From the NCBI RefSeq assembly GCF_001611795.1, contig NZ_CP015098.1, forward strand, positions 7,378,001-7,442,000: a stretch of DNA of 64,000 nt. Reading direction: 5' to 3'. The notes below the pieces were generated by a model, which did no database searches, was not told the origin of the DNA, and worked only from the letters and a program-made list of their open reading frames with translations. Positions within the stretch are counted from its first letter, which is position 1; every line of letters starts with the position of its first letter. The position numbers were made by a program, and so were the translations under genes. Source of the stretch: Streptomyces qaidamensis. Lineage in GTDB: Bacteria; Actinomycetota; Actinomycetes; Streptomycetales; Streptomycetaceae. Of the stretch, positions 41,801 to 53,440 are shown piece after piece.

Positions 41801-44800
41801 GCCGGGCCGACGACCAGGTGAAGATCCGCGGCTTCCGCATCGAGCTGGGCGAGGTCACCGCCCGCCTGGCCGGCCACCCCGGCGTCGCCCGCGCCGCCGT
41901 CGTCGTGCGCGAGGACACCCCGGGCGACCGCCGGCTCGTCGGCTACGTCGTACCGGCGGACGGCACGGCCCCGGACCCGGCGGGCTTGCACCGCCACCTG
42001 GCGGCGGCGCTCCCCGACTACATGGTGCCGTCGGCCTTCGTGTCCCTCGACGCCCTGCCGCTGACCCTCAACGGAAAGCTGGACCGCCGGGCGCTGCCCG
42101 CGCCCGCCCCCGCCGACACGGCAGGCGCCGGCTCGGGCCGGGCCCCGCGCACCCCGCACGAGGAACTGCTGTGCGGTCTGTTCGCCGAGGTACTGGGCCT
42201 GCCCGCGGTCACCGTCGACGACGACTTCTTCGCCCTCGGCGGCCACTCGCTGCTCGTCACCCGGCTGGTGAACCGGATCCGCGCCGCCCTGGCGGCGGAG
42301 GTCACGGTCCGTCAGGTCTTCGAGGCCCCCACCGTGGCCGGGCTCGCCGCGGTCCTCGACGGCGCCGGCCGCGGCCGCAGCCCGGTCACCGCCGTCGTCC
42401 CGCGGCCCGCGCGGCTGCCGCTGTCGTTCGCCCAGGCGCGGCTGTGGTTCCTCGAACGCCTCCAGGGGCCCTCCGCCACGTACACGATCCCCGCCGCGCT
42501 CCGCGTCACCGGAAACCTCGACACCGCCGCGCTGCGGCAGGCCCTCGCCGACACCGTGGCCCGGCACGAGGCCCTGCGGACCGTGTACGCCGAGGACGCC
42601 GAGGGGCCGCACCAGGTCGTCCTCGACGCCGGCACCGCGCCGGAACTCAACGTGGAGACCGCCTCACGCGGAGAACTGGACGAGCGGGTCGCCGAAGCCG
42701 TCCGCAGGCCCTTCGACATCCGCACCCAACCCCCGGTTCGGGCCCATCTGTTCACCGTGACGGACACACCGGACGGTGCCGCGCAGGAGCACGTGCTCGT
42801 CCTGCTCATGCACCACATCGCCGGCGACGGCTGGTCGATGCCCCTCGTCGGCCGCGACCTGGCCACCGCCTACGCGGCCCGCAGCGAAGGCCGGCAGCCC
42901 GACCGGCGGCCGCTGCCCGTGCAGTACGCCGACTACGCGCTCTGGCAGCGCCGGGTCCTCGGCGACGACGCTGACCCCGACAGCCCGCTGGCCCGCCAGC
43001 TGCGGTACTGGCGCGACACGCTCGACGGCGCGCCGCAGGAGCTGGACCTGCCCACCGACCGGCCCCGCCCCGCCGCCACCGCCCACCACGGCGGCCAGGC
43101 ACCCCTGGAGATCCCCGCCGGCCTGTACGCCCGGCTGCGGCAGCTGGCCGACGAGACCCGGTCCAGCCTGTTCATGGTGCTCCAGGCCGGCCTGGCCGCC
43201 CTCCTCACCCGGCTCGGCGCGGGCACCGACATCCCGGTGGGCGCGCCCGTCGCGGGCCGCACCGACGACGCTGTCACCGACGTGGTCGGACTGTTCGTCA
43301 ACACGCTCGTGCTGCGCACCGACACCTCCGGCGACCCGACCTTCGCCGAGCTGATCGCCCGCGTCCGGGAGACCGGCCTGGCCGCGTACGCCCACCAGGA
43401 CGTGCCGTTCGAGCGGCTGGTGGAGGAGCTGGCCCCCGAACGGTCTCTCGCCCGGCACCCGCTCTTCCAGGTCGCGCTGGCGCTCAACAACACGGCGGAG
43501 TCCGGGGTGTCGCACACCTTGCGGCTGCCGGGCGCCTCCACCGCGCCGTACGAGGTGGGCACCTCCACCGCCAAGGTCGACCTCACGTTCGCCCTGCAGG
43601 AGCGGGCGGAGGCCGCCAGGGACGGGCTGCACGGTGTCCTGGAGTACAGCACCGACCTGTTCGACCGGCCGACGGCGGACGCGCTCGCAGCCCGCTGGGT
43701 CCGCCTGCTCGACGCGCTGTCCGCGGACCCCGACCGGCGCATCGGGGCCGCGGAGCTGCTGGACGCCGCCGAACTGCGCCGCGTACGCGACGAGTGGGCA
43801 GGCGGCGGCCCCGCCCTGCCGCCGCGGACCCTGCACGCCCTGATCGAGGACCAGGTGGCCCGCACCCCGGACCACGTCGCCGTGGAGGGCGATACCGGGC
43901 CGCTCACCTACCGGGAGCTGAACACCCGCGCCAACCGGCTCGCCCGGCTGCTCGCCGCCGAGGGCGCGGGCCCCGACCGGCTCGTGGCCCTGCTCATGCC
44001 GCGCAGCACCGCGTGGGTCGTGGCGATGGTCGCCGTCGCCAAGGCCGGCGCCGCCTGGCTGCCGGTGGACCCCGCGCACCCGGCCGACCGCATCGCCTAC
44101 ATGCTCGACGACGCGGCACCGGTCCTCGTGGTCACCGACTCCCACGCCAGGGAGGCGGCGCAGACCCGCCCGGGCGCGGATGCCGCCGCCCGGGTCGTCG
44201 ACCTCGACGCGGACGGCGTCCGGGCCCGCCTGGCCGACCTGCCCGGCACCGACCTCACGGACAACGACCGCGCCGCCCCCGTGCACCCGGCGCACACCGC
44301 GTACGTCATCCACACCTCCGGCTCCACCGGCCGCCCCAAGGGCGTGGCCGTCCCCCACCACGGGCTCAGCTCGATGCTCACCGGCCACATCCGGAACCTG
44401 GCCATGGACACCTCCAGCCGGGTCCTGCAGCTGGTGTCGCTCAGCTTCGACGCCGCCGTCGCCGACGTCGTCCAGGCGCTGGTCTCCGGTGCCACCCTGG
44501 TCCTCGGCCCCGCCGACAACCGGCTCTCCGGCGAGGAGATCGCCGCCCTGCTGACCGAGAAGGCGGCCACCCACGTACTGCTGCCGCCACCGGTCCTGGC
44601 CACCGTGCCCGAGGACCGCGCCGCGACCGTGCGGACCGTGATGACGGGCGGCGAGTCGCTCGGGGTGGAACTCTCCGCCCGCTGGATCCGCGGCGGCCGC
44701 CGTGTCATCGACGCATACGGGCCGACGGAGGCCACGGTCACCGCCACCATGAGCGAGCCGCTCGCCGAGGGCGAGGTCCCGCACATCGGCCGGCCCCTGC

Positions 44801-47800
44801 CCGGAACCCGCGTGTACGTCCTCGACCGGGGACTGCGCCCGGTGCCGCCGGGCGTGGGCGGTGAGCTCCACATAGCCGGCGCCGGCGTGGCCCGAGGCTA
44901 TGTGAGGCGCCCCGCCCTGACCGCGGAACGCTTCGTGCCCTGCCCGTTCGGCGAGCCCGGAGCGCGCATGTACCGCACGGGCGACCTGGCCCGCTGGAGT
45001 CCCGACGGCCACCTGGAGTTCCTCGGCCGCGCGGACGACCAGGTCAAGGTACGCGGCGTACGCGTCGAACCCGGTGAGATCCGGGCGGCCGTCACCGCCC
45101 TGGCACAGGTGCGCACGGCGGAGGTGCTGGTGCGCGAGGACCGGCCGGGCGACCGGCGGCTCGTCGCCTACGTCGTCCCGGTGGACGGCGCCGCGCCGGC
45201 CCCCGGCGAGCTGCGCGAGCAGGTCGCCCGGACCCTGCCCGACCACCTCGTGCCGTCGGCGTTCGTGGTGCTGGACGCGCTGCCGCTGACCGCGAACGGC
45301 AAGCTCGACCGCGGCGCCCTGCCGGCTCCCGCACCCACCGCCGGAACCGGCCGCACCCCCCGCACGACCCGCGAGGAGATCCTCTGCGCGCTGTTCGCCG
45401 AAGTACTCGGAGTGGAGCGGGTCTCCATCGACGACTCCTTCTTCGACCTCGGCGGACACTCGCTGCTCGCCACCCGGCTCGTCAGCCGGATCCGTGCCGT
45501 CCTGGACACCGAGGTCGCCATCCGCGCCCTGTTCGACGCGCCGACCGTCGCCGGACTGGCGGCCGCCCTGCCGGGCGCGACCGGCACCCGGGTCCCCGTC
45601 ACGGCCGGGCCCCGGCCCGAGCGGACGCCCCTGTCGTACGGGCAGCGCAGGCTGTGGTTCCTCAACCGCTTCGAGGGACCCGGCTCCGGCTACAACATGC
45701 CGCTGTCGCTGCGGCTCGCCGGACCGCTCGACCGTACGGCCCTGGGCGCGGCCGTCCGTGACCTCGTGGCCCGGCACGAGACGCTGCGCACCACCTTCGG
45801 CGAGGACGAGGAAGGGTCGTACCAGCGGGTGGCCGACGCCGCCGACGCGGACGTGGAACTGCTCGTCGTCCCCGTCACGGAGGACGAACTCGACGAGCGG
45901 CTGGCGCGGGAGGCCCGGCACCCGTTCGACCTGGGAGCGGAACCGCCCCTGCGGGCCCGGCTGTTCGCCCTGGCCGAGGACGACCATGTGCTGCTGCTGC
46001 TCATGCACCACATCGCCGCCGACGGCTGGTCGATCCCGCTGCTGGCACGCGACCTGACCCGCGCCTACACCGCACGGCTGGACGGCAGCGAACCGGACTG
46101 GCCCGCGCTGCCGGTGACATACACCGACTACACGCGGTGGCAGCGCGAACTGCTCGGCGGCGAGGACGACAGCGACAGCGAGACGGCCGCACAACTGGAC
46201 TACTGGACGCGCACCCTGCGCGGGCTCCCCGAGGAACTGCCGCTGCCCACCGACCGGCCGCGCCCCGCGTCCCCGTCCTACCGGGGCGACCGCTTCGAGA
46301 TCCCGGTGCCGGCCGGGCTGCACGACCGGTTGCACACCCTGGCCCAGGAACACCACGCGAGCGTCTTCATGGTGCTGCAGGCGGCCCTGGCCACCCTGCT
46401 GTACCGGATGGGCGGCGGCAGTGACATCCCCGTCGGCTCGCCCGTCGCCGGCCGCACCGACGAAGCCCTGGACGACCTCGTGGGCTTCTTCGTCAACACG
46501 CTGGTGCTGCGCACCGACGTGTCCGGCAACCCGTCCTTCGCCGAACTCCTGGACCGGGTACGGGACTCCGTCCTGAGCGCCTACGCCCACCAGGACGTGC
46601 CGTTCGAGCGGCTCGTGGACGCCCTCAGCCCGGAGCGGACCCTCGCCCGCCACCCGCTGTTCCAGGTGGTGCTGTCGCTCAACAACACGGCCCGCGCCGT
46701 GCCCGGCGGCACAGCCGGGCGGCACGGACTGCGCGTGGCCGCGCACCCGGTCGGCACCGGAACCGCCACCTTCGACCTGCTCTTCGGCTTCGGCGAGGAG
46801 CCGTCCGCCGACGGCACGCCCGGCGACCTGTACTGCTCCGTCGAGTACAGCACCGACCTCTTCGACGAGGCGACCGTGCGGGCCGTCGCCGACCGCTACC
46901 TGCGGCTCCTCCAGGCCGTCGCGGCCGACCCTCGGACCTCGGTGGACCGCATCGACGTCCTCGCGCCCGCCGAGCGGGACCTCATCCTCGGCGCGTGGCA
47001 CGACACCGCGCTGGACCTGCCCGAGCGCACCTGGCCCGAGCTGTTCGAGGACCAGGTGCGGCGCACCCCGAACGGCGTCGCCGTCGAGCACGCCGGCACA
47101 GCCCTGACGTACGAGGAACTCGACGTGAGGGCCAACCGGCTCGCCCACCACCTCATCGGTCTCGGCGTGGGGCCCGAGCAGTTCGTGGCCGTCGCCCTGC
47201 CCCGCACCGAGGACCTCGTGGTCGGCCTCGTGGCTCTCCTCAAGGCCGGCGCGGGATACCTGCCGATCGACCCCAACTACCCGGCCGACCGCATCGCCTA
47301 CATGCTGGAGCAGGCTCGGCCCGCGCTGCTGGTGACCACCACGGGCACCGCCGGGACGCTGCCCGCCGGCGACACTCCGCGGCTGCTGCTGGACAGCCCG
47401 GGGACCCGGGCCGCCGTCGCCGCGAGCCCCGGCCACCGCCCGGCCGACGACGATCGCACCGCCCCGCTGCGGCTGGACGGCGCGGCGTACGCCATCTACA
47501 CCTCGGGCTCCACCGGCCGTCCCAAGGGCGTCGTCGTCCCTCACACGGGACTCGCGTCGCTCGCCGAGGCCCACGTCGACAAGCTCGGCCTCGAGCCCGG
47601 CAGCCGGGTCCTGCAGCTGGTGTCGCCCAACTTCGATGCCGCGATCGGCGACTTCGTGATGACGCTGGTCACGGGCGCCACCATGGTCCTCGGCCCGGTG
47701 TCCGGCCTCGTCGGCGGCGACGAACTGGCCGAGCTGATCACCCGGGAGCGGGTGACGCACACGGCCCTGCCGCCGACGCTGCTCGCCACACTCGACCCCG

Positions 47801-50304
47801 AAGGCGCCCGCACGCTGAAGGGCGTGCTCATGGGCGGCGAGTCGTTCTCCGCCGAGCTGGCCCAGCGCTGGTGGCGGGCCGGGGTGCGGGTCATCAACGT
47901 CTACGGCGCGACCGAGTCGACCGTGCTGACCACCATGAGCGACCCGCTGCGCGGCGACACCGTCCCGGACGCCGGCCGGCCGATCCCCAACGACCGCCTC
48001 CACGTGCTGGACGCGGCACTCAACCCGGTGCCGCCCGGAGTGACCGGCGAGGCATACCTCGCCGGAGCGGGCGTGGCCCGCGGCTACCTCGGGCGGCCCG
48101 ACCTGACCGCCGAGCGGTTCCTGCCCGACCCGTTCGGCCCGCCGGGCACCCGGATGTACCGCACGGGCGACCTGGTGCGCCGCACCGGCGACGGCCGCGT
48201 CGTCTTCGTCGGCCGCGCCGACGAGCAGGTCAAGATCCGCGGTTTCCGGGTCGAGCTGAGCGAGATCGAGGCCGTCCTGGCCCGGCACGCCTCGGTGGCC
48301 CAGGGCATGGTCACGGTCCGCGAGGACAGGACGGGCGACCGGCGCCTGGTCGCGTATCTGGTCGGTGACGGGGGCGAGATCGACACGGCGGACATCCGCG
48401 CCCACCTCAGCCGCGCCCTGCCCGACTACATGATCCCGGCCGCCCTGGTGGACCTGGATGAGTTCCCGCTCACCCCCAACGGCAAGATCGACCGCAGGGC
48501 GCTGCCCGCACCCGAGTTCGGCGGCGGCGAGCCGGGCCGCGCCGCCCGCGACCCGCGCGAGCGGTTGCTGTGCGAACTGTTCGCCGACGTCCTCGGCCTG
48601 GAACAGGTCGGCGCCGACGACGAGTTCTTCGCACTCGGCGGCGACAGCATCATGTCGATCCAGCTCGCCAGCCGGGCGCGCAGGCGCGGTCTGGTCCTCA
48701 CCGCCAAGGAGGTCTTCGAGCACAAGACCCCGGCCGCCCTGGCCCGCGTCGTCACCGAGACCGACGGCGCCGCCGCCGAGGAGGAGGGCGCCGGCATCGG
48801 CCCCGTTCCCGCCACGCCCATCGTCCACTGGTTCGCCGAACTCGGCGGCCCCGTCGACGAGCTCCACCAGTGGCGGGTCGTACAGGCCCCGGCCGACTGC
48901 GACCTGGACACGCTGACCGCCACCGTGCAGGCACTGCTCGACCACCACGACGCCCTGCGGCTGCGGCTCACCACCGTGCCCGGAACACCGGGCGAGGGCC
49001 CGGGCGCGGGCGACGGCTGGCGGCTGGAGGTCACCGCACCCGGCACGGTCGGCGCACGGCAGTTTGTGGAACGGGTGGACTGCGCCGGTCTGGGCGACGA
49101 GGCCTTCCTCAAGGCGATGGCCGAGCACGCGGACGCCGCGCGCCGACGGCTGTCGCTCCGGGACGGCTCGCTGGTGCGGGCCGTCTGGTTCGACCGTGGC
49201 CCGGACGAGCCCGGCCGGATCTTCCTGAGCGTGCACCACATCGCCGTCGACGGTGTCTCCTGGCGGATCCTGCTGCCCGACCTCGAAGAGGCCTGGCAGG
49301 CGGTCGCCCGGGGCCGGCAGCCCGCGCTCCAGCCCGTCGGCACGTCCCTGCGCGGCTGGGCGAGGCGGCTCGCCGACTGGGCGCAGGACCCCGCCCGAGA
49401 GGCCGAACTGGCCCACTGGGAAGAGGTGCTGAGCCGAGGCGAGCCCCGGCTGGGCGGCCGTCCCCTGGACCCGGACCTGGATGTGAACGAGCGGGGCGCG
49501 ACCCTCGCCCGGACCCTGTCTCCCGACCTCACCGAGGCCGTCCTGACCACCGTGCCCGAGGCCTTCCGCACCGGGGTCGACGAGGTGCTGCTGACCGCGC
49601 TGGCCATGGCCCTGACGGAACTGCGGGGCGGGGGCGACACCGGCATCCTGGTGGACCTGGAGGGCCACGGCCGCGCCGAACACCTGCTGCCGGGCAGTGA
49701 ACTCTCCCGCACCGTGGGCTGGTTCACCGTCATGTACCCGGTGCGGCTCGATCCCGGCAGCTACGACCGGGCCGAGGCGATGGCCGGTGGATACGCCGCC
49801 GGACAGGTCCTCAAACGGATCAAGGAGCAGCTGCGGGCCGTACCGGACGACGGGCTCGGCTACGGCGCCCTGCGCTACCTCAACCCCCGTACGGCACCCC
49901 GGCTCGCCGCCCGGACCGGAGCCCAGATCGGCTTCAACTACCTGGGCAGGTTCGCCGAGTCGGACACCACCGAGGCCGTCACCGACTGGTCGGTGCTGGC
50001 CGACCTCGGCGGCGTCGGCGGCCAGGCGCCCGGGATGCGGCTGCCGCACGCGCTCGACCTCGCCGCCGTCACCCGGGACAGCGCCCGCGGCCCCGAACTC
50101 ACGGCCCACTGGCTGTACGCCGCGGACCTGCTCCCGTCCCGGGAGGTCGGCCGTATCGCCGACGCCTGGGTCCGGGCGCTGGAAGCCCTGGTGGAGCACG
50201 CCCGCCGGCCGGAGACCGGCGGCTACACCCCCTCGGACATGCCTCTGGTGGAGCTGAGCCAGAGCGAAATCGATCTGCTGGAAGACGACTGGAGGACGTC
50301 GTAA
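32848..50304 (+). CDS. NRPS 2: modules 5-9 (C-A-T)x5-E
   Basis: This 5818-residue synthetase has the order C-A-T repeated five times plus E. ATG 32848 overlaps the NRPS 1 stop (ATGA); the frame is open 1 kb further upstream, but that region codes for the NRPS 1 E domain in another frame. The N-terminus (IEDILPLSPLQEGLLFHS) is that of a DCL condensation domain that accepts a D-residue, matching the upstream E domain. Carrier Ser residues are 1001, 2064, 3134, 4205 and 5267; the last (GGDS) precedes an E domain at about 5323-5795 with HHIAVDG. Pockets predict a small residue (Ala or Ser), Gly, Pro and two bulky, probably aromatic residues. The C-terminal tail (VELSQSEIDLLEDDW) is a likely donor docking element for NRPS 3. 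Part of modules 5 and 6 repeats modules 2 and 3. Confidence 0.97.
34178..34752 (+). repeat. Module 2/5 repeat, A-domain N-terminal part, copy 2
   Basis: Direct repeat of 23085-23659, offset 11093 bp. Together with the following blocks it shows that modules 2-3 and 5-6 share a long syntenic tract. Confidence 0.92.
35176..35903 (+). repeat. Module 2/5 repeat, A-domain C-terminal part and T domain, copy 2
   Basis: Direct repeat of 24086-24813. Same GT-rich codon style. Confidence 0.92.
35995..39170 (+). other. NRPS module 6 (C-A-T), predicted Gly
   Basis: C domain HHIAADG. Pocket D-I-L-Q-L-G-V-V-W matches the known Gly code (DILQLGLxW). Carrier Ser2064. Confidence 0.9.
36031..37052 (+). repeat. 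C-domain repeat (module 6), copy 2, two blocks
   Basis: Partner of 24938-25959, offset 11093. The diverged island is 36323-36502. Unlike the A-domain blocks, this tract has mostly ordinary C/G-ending codon use. Confidence 0.88.
39175..42375 (+). other. NRPS module 7 (C-A-T), predicted Pro
   Basis: C domain HHIAADG. Pocket D-V-Q-L-A-A-H-V-V is close to the Pro code DVQLIAHVV. It may accept Pro that is hydroxylated on the line, or 3-hydroxy-Pro directly. Carrier Ser3134. Confidence 0.88.
42380..45590 (+). other. NRPS module 8 (C-A-T), probably Trp
   Basis: C domain HHIAGDG. Pocket D-A-A-L-M-G-A-V-T is open and hydrophobic, compatible with an indole side chain, but I do not recall an exact match. 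The assignment to Trp rests on the pocket size, the trp supply genes and colinearity. Carrier Ser4205. Confidence 0.6.
45595..50260 (+). other. NRPS module 9 (C-A-T-E), probably beta-methyl-Trp
   Basis: C domain HHIAADG. Pocket D-A-G-A-L-G-V-V-L is even more open than in module 8 (Gly at 239, Ala at 278), which would suit an extra methyl group. The E domain predicts that residue 9 enters module 10 in the D form. Carrier Ser5267. Confidence 0.55.
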
Positions 50305-53300
50305 TGAGTCAGTCGGGACTTGAGGAGATCCTTCCGCTGTCACCGCTGCAGGAAGGCATCTTCTTCCACAGCGTCTACGACGAGACCGCACCCGACCTGT
50401 ACGCGGTGCAGCTCGTGGTGGACCTGGAGGGCCCGCTGGAGCGCGACGCCCTCCGCGCGGCGGCGGACGGCCTGCTGCGCCGCCACGCCAACCTGCGGAC
50501 GAGCTTCCGCTACGAGGGGGTCAACCGCCCGCTCCAGATCGTCCACCGCGCGGTCGAGGTGCCCTGGCACGACGTCGACCTCACCGCCCTGGCCGAGGAG
50601 GACCGGGCCGCCGAGGCCGACCGGGTCGTCGCCGAGGACCGGGCCCGCCGCCTGGACCTGGCGAAACCGCCGCTGATGCGGTTCACCCTGGTCGCGCTCG
50701 GCGCGTACCGCCACCGGCTCGTCCTGACGTTCCACCACGTCCTGCTCGACGGCTGGTCCCTGCCCGTCCTGTGGCGGGAGCTGTTCGCGCTGTACTCCAG
50801 CCGGGGCGACGTGTCGCGGCTGCCCGCGGTGCGCCCGTACCGCGACCACCTCGCCTGGCTGCGGCGGCAGGACCGGGTCGCCGCCGAGAACGCCTGGCGC
50901 GAGGCGCTGGGCGACCTGGACGGACCCACCCTGGTCGCGCCCGACGCCGGCACGGTGTCCATGGTCCCCGGGCAGATCGACGTCCGGCTGCCGGAGCGGA
51001 CCACGCGCGCCCTCACCGAATGGGTGCGCGAGCAGGGCCTGACCATGGGCACGGTCCTGCAGGGCGTCTGGGCGATCGTGCTGTCCCGGCTCACCGGCCG
51101 TGACGACGTGGTCGCGGGCGTCACCGTCTCCGGACGGCCGTCGGAGATTGACGGCGTCGAGAGCATGATCGGCCTGTTCATCAACACCGTGCCCATGCGC
51201 GCCCGGCTGCGGCCGGCGCAGCCCATGGCGGAGTTCCTGCGGGAGCTCCAGGACGCCCAGACCCGGCTGCTGGCCCACCAGCACATCGGCCTCGCCGACA
51301 TCCGCAGGGCCATCGGCTCCGACGGCCGCGGCGGACTCTTCGACACCCTCACCGTCTTCGAGAACTACCCCTCCGGAGGCGGCGGCGGGGCCTCCGACGC
51401 CGCCCTCAAGGTGACCCGAGTCGACAGCCAGGACGCCAACCACTACCCGCTGTCCCTGATCGGTGCGCCCGGCGAGCGGATCTGGCTGCGCCTGGACCAC
51501 CGGCCCGACCTGTACGACGAGGCCGCGGCCCGGCACATCATGGACCGAGTGGTGCGGATCCTGGAGGCCGTGGCCGCCGCACCCGACAGCCCCGTCGCCC
51601 GGATCACCGCCGCCGCCGAGCCGGGCGGGGCGCCGACCCTGCCGGAGGGCTCGGTCGGCACCGCGCGCGAGGTGCCCGACGCCGCCCTGCCCGAGCTGTT
51701 CCGGGCCCAGGTCCGCCGGGTGCCCGACGCCCCCGCCGTCGTGACCGACGACCGCACCCTCACGTACGCCGAACTCGACGCGTGCGCCAACCGGCTGGCG
51801 CATCGGCTCGCCGGCGCGGACGTCGGCCCCGAGTCGGCGGTGGTGCTGCTGATGGAACGCTCGCCGGAGGTGCCGGTCGCCGTGCTCGGCGTCCTCAAGG
51901 CGGGCGGCCACTACGTGCCCCTCCACCACGGCTTCCCCATGGACCGGATGCGCGACGCCGCCGAGGAGGCCAGTGCCCGGGCCGTCGTCACGGACCGGGC
52001 GACCGCGCCGCGCGCCGACGAACTCGCCGACGCGCTCGGCGTCCCCGTGATCGTCGTGGACGACCCGGACGCGGGGGAGTGGCCGGCCGACGACCCCGAA
52101 GTGGCCGTACACCCCGACCAGGCGGCGTACGTGATGTTCACCTCCGGCTCCACCGGCCGGCCCAAGGGAGTCGTGGTGACCCAGCGGGGCGTCGCCGAAC
52201 TCGCCTTCGACGGCCGCTGGCACACCGGCGCCCACGAGTCCGTCCTGCTGAACGCCACCCTCGCCTTCGACGCCTCCACCTACGAGTTGTGGGTACCGCT
52301 GCTCGCGGGCAACCGGATCGTCGTCGTCCCGCCCGGCGAGACCGATGTGGACGCCGTGGCCCGCACCATCACCGGGCACGGCGTCACCGGTGCCCTGCTC
52401 ACGACCGCGCTGTTCAACGTGCTCGCCGAGGAGCGGCCCGAGGTCTTCGCCGGGATGCGCGAGATCACCACGGGCGGTGACGCCGCCTCGGCGCAGGCGT
52501 TCCGCCGGGTCCTGGAGCACTGCCCGGGCCTGACGGTCACCAACCTCTACGGCCCGACTGAGATCACCATGAACGCCACCCACCACGCGGTGACCACGGC
52601 TGACGGGCTCGGCTCCACGGTCCCCATCGGCGGCGCCATGGACAACACCCACCTGTACATCTTGGACGGCGGCCTCCTGGCCGTGCCCGAGGGAGTGACC
52701 GGCGAGCTGTACGTCGGCGGCGCCGGCGTGGCGCGCGGTTACGCGGGCCGCTCCGCCCTCACCGCGGAACGCTTCGTGCCCGACCCGTTCGGCCCGGCCG
52801 GCTCCCGCATGTACCGCACGGGCGACCAGGTTCGGCGCACCCCCGCCGGCGTGCTGGAGTTCGTCGGACGCGCCGACCACCAGGTCAAGATCCGGGGCTT
52901 CCGGATCGAACCCGCCGAGGTGGAGGCCACCGTCGCCCGCCACTCCTCCGTCGGGCAGGCGGTCGTCGTGGCCCGCCGGGACCCGGCGGGGGAGAAGCGC
53001 CTCGTGGCGTACGTGGTGCCCGCGGCCGGCGGCGGCACCGGCGTCCCGGACCCCGAGGCGCTGCGCGCCCACACCGCGCACACGCTGCCCGGCTACATGG
53101 TGCCGACGGCGTTCGTGGTGCTCGACGCGCTGCCGGTGCTGCCGAACGGCAAGGTGAACCCCAAGGCGCTGCCGGACCCGGACTGGGACACCGCCGTCCT
53201 CGGCCGCGGCCCGCGCGGCCCCCGCGAGGAGATCCTCTGCGGACTGTTCGCCGAGGTGCTGGGGCTGCCCCGGATCGGTATCGACGACAACCTCTTCGAG

Positions 53301-53440
53301 CGGGGCGGGAACTCTCTGCTGGCCACCCGCCTCGTCAGCCGCATCCGCTCCACGCTGCGCACCGAACTCGCCATCCGGGAGCTGTTCGAGGCACCGACGG
53401 TGGCCGCGCTCTCCGCCGTCCTGGACCGCAGCGGTGACGG
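50304..53440 (+). other. NRPS module 10 (DCL-A-T), Leu-like residue
   Basis: C domain HHVLLDG. Pocket D-A-Y-L-T-G-L-M-N is hydrophobic and falls near Leu-type codes without an exact match. The telomycin residue here is beta-hydroxy-Leu. The A10 motif reads PNGKVNPKAL. The T domain has the variant GGNS (Ser1004). Confidence 0.55.
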
